NCBI GenBank assembly: GCA_036505485.1
Contig: DASXTK010000109.1
Span: 1-11,420, forward strand
Direction of reading: 5' to 3'
DNA from: DASXTK01 sp036505485
GTDB lineage: Bacteria > Actinomycetota > Acidimicrobiia > Acidimicrobiales > VFJN01
DNA length: 11,420 nucleotides
The position numbers were made by a program, and so were the translations under genes. Positions 1 through 5,856 of this stretch are shown here, one piece after another (within the stretch, counting starts at the first letter, position 1; each line of letters begins with the position of its first letter). The notes beneath the pieces were generated by a model. That model saw only the letters and a program-made list of their open reading frames with translations. It searched no databases and had not been told where the DNA came from.

Positions 1-966
1 GGGCGCCTCGGTATGAGCATCGGGTAACCACGTGTGGACGGGGAACAGCGGCACCTTGATGGCGAACGCCAGCGCGAAGGCCAGGAAGATCCAGCGAGCC
101 GCCGACCAGTCGAAGGGGTTGGCGCTGGACGAGTCGTCGACCACGGTGCGGGACTCGGCGATCTCGACCAGGTCGAAGTTGAGCTTGACCGGCTCGGGCG
201 ACGCGCTCGTCAGCTCCTGGTAGTCGCTGGAGATCTGGTCGAGCCGACGTTGGTCGGCCGTGCTGAACGAATCCGGGTTCGCCTGCTGCTCGTCCTGCAG
301 GGCCTGCCCCTCGGTGGCCAGATCCTCGATCTGCGTTTCCCGGTCGGCGGTCTGCTGCCGTTCGACCCCGTCGCGATGCAGGAACGCCAGGGCCACGATC
401 CCGACCAGCATCAGCGCAGAGCCGAACATGGTGAACAGGAAGAACTTCACTGCGGCGTAGACCCGGTTGGAATAGCCCCAGCCGCCGATGAGGAAGTACA
501 TCGGCACCAACACGATCTCGAAGAAGACGAAGAAGACGAAGAGATCGAGGGCGATGAACACGCCCAGGCACCCGGCCTCCAGGATCAGCAGCCAGGCGTA
601 ATAGGCCTTGTGGTCGTGGTGGGGATCGGCGCCGAGCATGGCGATCGGGAACAGGATCCCGGTCAGCACCACCAGGAAGAGCGAGATGCCGTCGACACCG
701 AGATGCCAGGAGATCCCGAAGTCCGAGATCCAGGTCTTGTCGACCACGAACTGGTAGCCGGGATCGGCCTTGTCGAAGGCGGCTAGCAGATAGGCGGTCA
801 ACGCTCCCGCCCCGACGGAGAACACCAGCGCCACCAGGCGATGCAGCTCGGTCCGTCCCTTGGGGATCAGGGCCACAGCCAGCGCACCCACCGCGGGCAC
901 CGCCACCAGGGCGGACAGGATCTGGAAGTTCGGAGCGGTCTCGCTGGCCAGGGTCACGGCACTCAT
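1..966 (-). CDS. nuoM: NADH-quinone oxidoreductase subunit M, partial (N-terminal 322 residues)
   Basis: NuoM is the middle antiporter-like pump of the membrane arm. I translated the minus-strand frame from the ATG at 966, which shares one base with the nuoL stop; it stays open to the left edge, giving 322 residues of an expected 500 or more. Family motifs are WHLGVDGISLFLVVLTG (87-103), LFVFFVFFEIVLVPMYFLIGGWG (about 142-164) with the conserved glutamate E150, and LAFAIKVPLFPVHTWLPDAH with the conserved lysine K304. In E. coli the matching residues are E144 and K234, 90 residues apart; here they are 154 apart. The extra stretch (within about 198-290) is hydrophilic, rich in Gln, Glu, Asp, Ser and Ala, and looks helical or coiled-coil-like in part. 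No stop or frame change interrupts it. The second pump half and the C-terminus are outside the window; nuoN is expected next. Confidence 0.96.
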   Translation of the reverse strand, partial: MSAVTLASETAPNFQILSALVAVPAVGALAVALIPKGRTELHRLVALVFSVGAGALTAYLLAAFDKADPGYQFVVDKTWISDFGISWHLGVDGISLFLVVLTGILFPIAMLGADPHHDHKAYYAWLLILEAGCLGVFIALDLFVFFVFFEIVLVPMYFLIGGWGYSNRVYAAVKFFLFTMFGSALMLVGIVALAFLHRDGVERQQTADRETQIEDLATEGQALQDEQQANPDSFSTADQRRLDQISSDYQELTSASPEPVKLNFDLVEIAESRTVVDDSSSANPFDWSAARWIFLAFALAFAIKVPLFPVHTWLPDAHTEAP

Positions 967-2885
967 CAGAACGACAGCCTCGTGAGGAAGTAGGCGAGCA
1001 CTATGACCACTCCGGCGGTCATGCCCAGGGCGTAGCTGCGCACAAAGCCGGATTGCGCCACTCGGATCAGCCGGCCGAGGCTCCGCACCGCGGCGCCGAC
1101 GCCGTTGACCGCACCGTCGATGACCACCCGGTCGAACGCGGCCACCGCCTCGAAGCCCTTGCGGCCGGGTCCGCCGACGAAGGCGGTGACGGTCTCGTCG
1201 TAATACCAGGCGTGGGCCAGGACCTTGGGCTCGACCGGCTTGAGCCGGCGCCACAGGTAGATCGACGCTGCGACCACGATCCCGAGCAGGCCGAAGGCGA
1301 CGGCTACGACGGCCAAGCCGACCTTGACCCCGGAGTCGACGGTGATGTCGAGCTCGTTGGCCCCCATCACCGGGTCGAGCCAGCTCTCCAGGAACTTGCC
1401 CTCGTCGGTGAACGGCAGGTTCAGCCCACCGCCCACGAAGGCCAGACCGGCCAGGACCACCAGCGGCGTGGTCATCAACCAGGGCGATTCGTGGGGATGG
1501 ATCTCGTTGTGGACGGGCGCCGCCTCGGCCTCCGCCGGCTCCGCATCCTCGGTCCAGCGCGGCTCACCGAAGAACACCATGAACACCTGGCGGCTCATGT
1601 AGAAGGCGGTCAGCAGGGCGGTGGCCAGGCCGATCACCCACAGCGCCGGGTTCTCGTCGAAGGCGGCCAGCAGGATGTCGTCCTTGGACCAGAAGCCGGC
1701 GAACGGCGGCACCCCGGCGATGGCCAGCCAGCCGACGATGAAGGTCACCGCGGTGATCGGCATGAACTTGCGCAGCCCACCCATGCGCCGCATGTCCTGC
1801 TCGTCGTTCATCCCGTGGATCACCGAGCCGGAGCCCAGGAACAGCAGCGCCTTGAAGAAGGCGTGGGTGACCATGTGGAAGATGGCGGCCACGTAGGCGC
1901 CCACACCCACGGCCAGGAACATGTAGCCGAGCTGGCTGATGGTCGAGTAGGCCAGCACCTTCTTGATGTCGTTCTGGGCCACCGCGATGGTGGCTGCGAT
2001 CAGGGCGGTGATGACCCCGACCCAGGCGATGAGGGTCGGCACCCAGTCGTATCCCGCGGCCAGGATCGGGTTGACCCGGGTCATGAGGAACACGCCTGCG
2101 GTCACCATGGTGGCCGCGTGGATCAGTGCGGAGACCGGAGTGGGGCCGGCCATGGCGTCGGGAAGCCACAGGTACAGCGGGATCTGGGCCGACTTGCCGA
2201 CGGCTCCGACGAACAGCAGCAGGCCGATGCCGGTCGCGGTGACCGCGGCCATCTGCCCGCTCTGCGCGCCGGCGAAGATGTTCGCGTAGTTGATGCTCCC
2301 GACCGAGGCGAAGGCCAGGAACATGGCCAGCATGAAGCCCCAGTCCCCGACCCGGTTGGTGACGAACGCCTTCTTGCCGGCCGAGGCGTTGGCCTCGTTG
2401 GTGAACCAGAACGAGATCAGCCAGTAGCTGCAGGCCCCCACGCCTTCCCAGCCCAGGAAGGTGACGAGCAGGTTGCTGCCCAACACCAGCATGAGCATCG
2501 AGAACACGAAGAGGTTCATGTAGACGAAGAACCGGGGGAACGCGGCGTCACCATGCATGTAGCCGATCGAGTAGAGGTGGATCAGCGTCCCCACGCCAGT
2601 GACGAACAGGGCCATCGTGATCGACAGCGGATCGGCCAGGAAGCCCAGGTCGACGGTCAGGCCGCCCGACGGCAGCCACTCGAACAGGGTCTGGACGAAC
2701 TGGCGGTCCTCCGCCGCCTTGCCCAACAGCCCGAAGTAGACGATGACGGTGGCGACGAAGCTCCCGGCGCAGGCCAGGGTGGCGACCCATCCGGCCAGCG
2801 GCTCGCCCAGACGACGTCCGCCCAGCAACAACACCAGGAATCCCGCCAACGGGAACGCAGGGATGAGCCAGACGAGTTCGACCAC
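966..2885 (-). CDS. nuoL: NADH-quinone oxidoreductase subunit L (antiporter-like proton pump)
   Basis: NuoL is the distal antiporter-like pump subunit; its C-terminal lateral helix runs along the membrane arm. The product is 639 residues, close to E. coli NuoL (613). Key ionisable residues are in place: E147 (GWEGVG), K231 (VGKSAQIPLYLWLPDAM), H256 (LIHAATMV), K345 (FFKALLFLG) and K401 (FWSKDDIL). The spacing matches E. coli E144, K229, H254, K342 and K399. The C-terminus has YYDETVTAF, FDRVVIDGAVNGVG and a final hydrophobic helix (about 614-636), as expected for the lateral helix (roughly 550-610) and its anchor. An acidic Ala/Glu/His-rich loop lies at about 444-466. The frame is open to 3035, but similarity starts at VVELVWLIPAFPL. 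GTG at 2885 is therefore chosen, with AGGGAG ten bases upstream. Its stop overlaps nuoM (TGATG). Confidence 0.97.
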   Translation of the reverse strand: MVELVWLIPAFPLAGFLVLLLGGRRLGEPLAGWVATLACAGSFVATVIVYFGLLGKAAEDRQFVQTLFEWLPSGGLTVDLGFLADPLSITMALFVTGVGTLIHLYSIGYMHGDAAFPRFFVYMNLFVFSMLMLVLGSNLLVTFLGWEGVGACSYWLISFWFTNEANASAGKKAFVTNRVGDWGFMLAMFLAFASVGSINYANIFAGAQSGQMAAVTATGIGLLLFVGAVGKSAQIPLYLWLPDAMAGPTPVSALIHAATMVTAGVFLMTRVNPILAAGYDWVPTLIAWVGVITALIAATIAVAQNDIKKVLAYSTISQLGYMFLAVGVGAYVAAIFHMVTHAFFKALLFLGSGSVIHGMNDEQDMRRMGGLRKFMPITAVTFIVGWLAIAGVPPFAGFWSKDDILLAAFDENPALWVIGLATALLTAFYMSRQVFMVFFGEPRWTEDAEPAEAEAAPVHNEIHPHESPWLMTTPLVVLAGLAFVGGGLNLPFTDEGKFLESWLDPVMGANELDITVDSGVKVGLAVVAVAFGLLGIVVAASIYLWRRLKPVEPKVLAHAWYYDETVTAFVGGPGRKGFEAVAAFDRVVIDGAVNGVGAAVRSLGRLIRVAQSGFVRSYALGMTAGVVIVLAYFLTRLSF

Positions 2886-2895
2886 TGTGTCGGTT

Positions 2896-2901
2896 CTCCC
2901 T
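2896..2901 (-). promoter_or_regulatory. Ribosome binding site of nuoL in the only intergenic gap
   Basis: AGGGAG on the minus strand lies directly after the nuoK TAA and ten bases before the nuoL GTG at 2885. It occupies much of the 16-base nuoK-nuoL gap (2886-2901). It supports choosing 2885 over upstream in-frame codons that lie inside nuoK. Confidence 0.7.
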
Positions 2902-3222
2902 TTAGCCCTCGAGCAAAGCCAGGTCGTCCGCGGTGGCCTCCGGCCGCTTGCGCAGCAGGGCCACGATGATCCCCAGACCCACCACGACCTCGGCCGCGGC
3001 AACCACCAGCACGAACACCACGGTGGCCTGGCCACCGACGTCGTTGAGCATCCGCGAGAAGGTCACGAAGGTCAGCGTGACCGCGTTCAGCATCAGCTCG
3101 ACACACATGAACATCACCAACGGATTGCGGCGCACCAACAGCCCGATGGCACCGAGCCCGAAGATCACCGCGCCTAGCACGAGATACCAGGCCGGGGTCA
3201 CATAGAGGTCGGCGACGATCAC
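2902..3222 (-). CDS. nuoK: NADH-quinone oxidoreductase subunit K (membrane, MrpC-like)
   Basis: NuoK is a three-helix membrane subunit related to MrpC of Na+/H+ antiporters, and it links the quinone site to the antiporter-like pumps. The product is 106 residues, near the usual length of about 100. Both proton-path glutamates are present: E42 (MCVELMLNAV) and E78 (AAAEVVVGL), matching E36 and E72 of E. coli. The hydrophobic segments lie at about 10-30, 35-57 and 67-91, with a short charged C-terminus. The start is a GTG in a GTGA overlap with nuoJ, supported by a strong GGAGGT Shine-Dalgarno six bases upstream. The gene ends in TAA, the only non-TGA stop visible in this operon segment, and is followed by a 16-base gap before nuoL. 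Confidence 0.97.
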   Translation of the reverse strand: MIVADLYVTPAWYLVLGAVIFGLGAIGLLVRRNPLVMFMCVELMLNAVTLTFVTFSRMLNDVGGQATVVFVLVVAAAEVVVGLGIIVALLRKRPEATADDLALLEG

Positions 3223-3911
3223 GCTTTGACCTCCTCGGTCTCGCGGGCCTCGTCCTCGGCCGCCGCGACCAGATCGGCCTCCTGGCCGTCTGGCTCCACG
3301 CCGGCGCGGACCTCGGCCTGGACGATCCGCTCGCCGATCTCCCGCTCGCGCTCCGCCTGGCCCGGGTCGATGATCTCATCGATGCGAGCCGACCGGCGAG
3401 CCAGGACCACGGCACCGAGCACCGCGATCACCAGCAGCACCGAGGTGAGCTCGAAGGCGAACACGTAGCGGGTGAACAGGGCCTCGCCCAGCACGTTGAT
3501 GTCGGGCTGGCCTTCCTTCGCCAATGCCTGGTAGGCGCTGTGCCTACCGGTGGCCTCCCAGTCGGTGCTCCACAGCGCCATGACCACCAGGGCCACGATG
3601 CCGGTTCCGAGGACCACGGCGGCGATCCGCTGACCGGCCCCGAGGGGTTCGATCCGCAGGTTCTCCACCTGATCGACGCCCAGGAACATGATCACGAACA
3701 GGAACAGCACCACGATGGCGCCGGCGTAGACGATCACCTGGACCGCGGCCAGGAAGTTGGCGTCCTGGGCCAGGAACAGCACGGCGATCCCGAACAGCGT
3801 CCCGACCAGCGACAAAGCCGCATGCACCGGGTTGCGGCTGACGATCACCCCGATGGCACCGGCGAGACACGCAGCAGCAGCGAAAACGAAGACGAAGAGC
3901 TCAACTGTCAT
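3219..3911 (-). CDS. nuoJ: NADH-quinone oxidoreductase subunit J (membrane)
   Basis: NuoJ is a small membrane subunit at the junction of the quinone site and the pump chain. Its third helix changes shape during coupling, according to published complex I structures. The 230-residue product has about five hydrophobic segments: roughly 4-24, 32-48, 54-78, 94-114 and 149-171. The third contains the conserved VQVIVYAGAIVVLFLFVIMF, with Tyr62 at the position of the conserved family tyrosine. After residue 172 comes a charged, Glu-rich tail of about 58 residues, likely cytoplasmic. E. coli NuoJ (184 residues) lacks it, but the longer actinobacterial proteins have a comparable region. The ATG overlaps the nuoI stop (ATGA), with GGAG eight bases upstream. 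The stop overlaps the nuoK GTG. Confidence 0.96.
   Translation of the reverse strand: MTVELFVFVFAAAACLAGAIGVIVSRNPVHAALSLVGTLFGIAVLFLAQDANFLAAVQVIVYAGAIVVLFLFVIMFLGVDQVENLRIEPLGAGQRIAAVVLGTGIVALVVMALWSTDWEATGRHSAYQALAKEGQPDINVLGEALFTRYVFAFELTSVLLVIAVLGAVVLARRSARIDEIIDPGQAEREREIGERIVQAEVRAGVEPDGQEADLVAAAEDEARETEEVKA
3229..3234 (-). promoter_or_regulatory. Ribosome binding site of nuoK
   Basis: A full GGAGGT core on the minus strand lies six bases before the nuoK GTG, within the Glu-rich tail codons of nuoJ. It decides the GTG start at 3222. Confidence 0.75.
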
Positions 3912-4609
3912 TTGCCGGGCTCCAAGCCTTCGGCGTCGCCGGCACGTGCCAAACGCGACTGCTCAGACTGCTGGTCTTCGGAGGCGGCAGACCGATCGGT
4001 GCTTCTGTCACCCTTCTGGCCTTGTTCCGGTGGGCGAGTTCCATAACCGAGCTCGCCGGCCCAGGCCACGAGACCCTCGAACTCGGCCGCGCCCGATGAC
4101 GCTGTGGCCCGCATCCAGGCCGAGGTGTTGGGCTCGACCTCGGCGATGTCGGTCCAGTCCTCCCAGGGGAGCTGACGGGGGCGGCCATCGTCGCCGACGA
4201 CCAGCTCAGCCTTGGTGTAGATGGCGTCCTGACGGTTGGTGAAGCTGAACTCGAACAGCTTCGACTCGGTGATGGCCTCGGTGGGACAGGCCTCTACGCA
4301 CAGATCGCAGTGGATGCAGCGCAGGTAGTTGATCTCGTAGACGTAGCCGTAGCGCTCGCCCGGAGCCACCGGCACCTCGGGCGGGTTGTCGGCGCCTCGG
4401 ACGTAGATGCAGCGGGCGGGACAGACACCGGCGCACAGTTCGCAGCCGATGCACTTCTCCATGCCGTCCTCGTAGCGGTTGAGCACATGCCGGCCGTGCA
4501 ACCGCACCGGCTTGTCCCGCTTGCCGCCCTTGTTCTTCTGGTAGTCGCGGGTGAGTCGCTTCTCGAACAGCTTGTGGAACGTGACCCAGAACCCATCGAG
4601 ATAACCCAT
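3908..4609 (-). CDS. nuoI: NADH-quinone oxidoreductase subunit I (two 4Fe-4S clusters)
   Basis: NuoI is the 8Fe ferredoxin-like subunit that carries electrons through clusters N6a and N6b to N2 in NuoB. The 233-residue product begins with an amphipathic segment (MGYLDGFWVTFHKLF) that in the family lies against the membrane arm. Two CxxCxxCxxxCP motifs follow: C53, C56, C59 and C63, then C98, C101, C104 and C108. In the usual ligand pattern the last Cys of each motif serves the other cluster. The core ends near residue 170. A polar, Gln/Ser/Glu/Arg-rich tail of about 60 residues follows; the E. coli protein has about 180 residues in all. The ATG overlaps the nuoH stop by one base (TGATG), and a strong GAGGTGA Shine-Dalgarno lies seven bases upstream. 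The stop overlaps nuoJ in ATGA. Confidence 0.97.
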   Translation of the reverse strand: MGYLDGFWVTFHKLFEKRLTRDYQKNKGGKRDKPVRLHGRHVLNRYEDGMEKCIGCELCAGVCPARCIYVRGADNPPEVPVAPGERYGYVYEINYLRCIHCDLCVEACPTEAITESKLFEFSFTNRQDAIYTKAELVVGDDGRPRQLPWEDWTDIAEVEPNTSAWMRATASSGAAEFEGLVAWAGELGYGTRPPEQGQKGDRSTDRSAASEDQQSEQSRLARAGDAEGLEPGK

Positions 4610-5856
4610 CAGCGCGTCACCTCAGGCATACCGGCCTCGAACATGTCGGCCTCGGCTCGCCGAGCCTGGCCCATCTTGAGCGCCGCGCTCAAAGCCAGCC
4701 ACCCGGCCACCAGCACCCCGAACGAGACGCCGACCACTATGCCCGCGTTCCAGTTCTCGTCGCGGCCGATGTTGATGGCGGCCAGCAACAGCAGCCAGGC
4801 CAAGGCCAGCGGGATCAGCACCTTCCAGCCCAGGTTCATCAGCTGGTCGTAGCGGAACCGGGGCAGCGTGGCTCGCATCCACACGAAGGTGAACAGGAAC
4901 AGGAACAGCTTGAGCACGAACCAGAACACGCCCCAGAGCCAGGCCGGACCGGCAAGGGTGGGACCGGCCGGTCCCCCCAGGAACAGCGTGACGATGATGG
5001 CCGACATGGTGACCGTGTTCATGAACTCGGCCAGGTAGAAGAAGGCGAAGCGGATCGACGAGTACTCGGTGTTGAACCCTCCGACCAGTTCCTGTTCGGC
5101 TTCGACCAGGTCGAACGGGGGCCGGTTCAGCTCGGCGGTGCCGGCGATGAGGAAGATGGCGAACGGCACGATGCCGGTGACGATCAGGTTCCAGCGCGGC
5201 AGGGAGAACCCGCCGAACAGGTTGTAGCCGTCGCCGGCCTGCTGGGTCACGATGTCGTGGGTGGACAGCGAGCCCGACAGCAGCACCACTGCGACCACGG
5301 CCAAGCCCAGCGCGGCCTCGTAGGACACCATCTGGGCCGACGCCCGGACCGATCCCAGCAGCGGGTACTTCGAGCCCGAGGACCAGCCGGCGAGCATGAT
5401 CCCGTAGACCGCGACCGACGACATGGCCAGGATCAGCAGCACGCCGATGGGTGGGTCGGCCAGCTGGAGATAGGTGTCCTTGCCGAAGAGCTTCAACACC
5501 CCTTGGTGATCACCGTCGAAGCCGCCGCCGATGGGGATGACCGAGAAGGTGACGAAGGCCGGGACCAGCGACAGGTAGGGCGCCAGCATGAACACCTTGC
5601 GATCGCTGCGATCCGGGATCAGATCCTCCTTGAAGAACAGCTTGATCCCGTCGGCCAGGGTCTGCAGCAGGCCCCACGGTCCGGCCTTGTTGGGACCGAC
5701 GCGGTTCTGCATGTCCGAGATGAGCTTGCGCTCGAACCAGATCATGAACATGACCGCCACCAGCAGCAGGGCGAACGTGAACACCGTCTTCACTACGACG
5801 ATGCCGACCTCGGCCCAGCCGATGCCGTCGAGGAGGAGCGGGTCGAGGGCGAACAT
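4609..5856 (-). CDS. nuoH: NADH-quinone oxidoreductase subunit H (membrane, quinone-site)
   Basis: NuoH anchors the hydrophilic arm to the membrane arm and forms the entrance of the quinone channel. The 415-residue product is strongly hydrophobic. Hallmarks are the first cytoplasmic loop with FERKLISDMQNRVGPNKAGP (41-60) and GIKLFFKEDLIP (70-81), and the acidic loop AELNRPPFDLVEAEQELVGG (241-260) followed by FNTEYSS. The protein continues past the usual eighth helix (about 345-362) into an extra hydrophobic segment (about 370-393) and a charged tail, making it longer than E. coli NuoH (325) and close to mycobacterial NuoH. The start is ambiguous by one codon: ATG at 5856 (TGATG junction, eight bases from a GGTGGAG motif) or the adjacent GTG at 5859 (GTGA junction, five bases away). 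I prefer the ATG because of spacing. The frame upstream belongs to nuoG territory and is not family-like. Its stop overlaps nuoI by one base. Confidence 0.97.
   Translation of the reverse strand: MFALDPLLLDGIGWAEVGIVVVKTVFTFALLLVAVMFMIWFERKLISDMQNRVGPNKAGPWGLLQTLADGIKLFFKEDLIPDRSDRKVFMLAPYLSLVPAFVTFSVIPIGGGFDGDHQGVLKLFGKDTYLQLADPPIGVLLILAMSSVAVYGIMLAGWSSGSKYPLLGSVRASAQMVSYEAALGLAVVAVVLLSGSLSTHDIVTQQAGDGYNLFGGFSLPRWNLIVTGIVPFAIFLIAGTAELNRPPFDLVEAEQELVGGFNTEYSSIRFAFFYLAEFMNTVTMSAIIVTLFLGGPAGPTLAGPAWLWGVFWFVLKLFLFLFTFVWMRATLPRFRYDQLMNLGWKVLIPLALAWLLLLAAINIGRDENWNAGIVVGVSFGVLVAGWLALSAALKMGQARRAEADMFEAGMPEVTR
4617..4623 (-). promoter_or_regulatory. Ribosome binding site of nuoI
   Basis: GAGGTGA on the minus strand, a long match to the 16S rRNA anti-Shine-Dalgarno sequence, sits seven bases before the nuoI ATG and inside the last codons of nuoH. 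It confirms the start at 4609. Confidence 0.75.

Noticed and set aside
521..538. Two tandem copies of a 9-base unit (aagaagacg) on the plus strand.
   Set aside because: On the coding strand it encodes the Phe/Val-rich part of the conserved NuoM helix just before the key glutamate; the repeat follows from the protein sequence and codon bias.
34..786. A 250-codon open frame on the plus strand at the left end.
   Set aside because: The minus strand encodes NuoM with clear family motifs through the whole stretch, so this frame is an antisense shadow.
2886..2901. The only intergenic gap, considered as a possible internal promoter or terminator.
   Set aside because: At 16 bases it is too short, it has no inverted repeat or T-run, and it is explained by the nuoL ribosome binding site.
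1053..2969. A 638-codon open frame on the plus strand, opposite nuoL and part of nuoK.
   Set aside because: It is a shadow of nuoL: low-complexity His/Gln/Gly/Asp-rich product, no recognisable domain, and full overlap with a well-supported gene.
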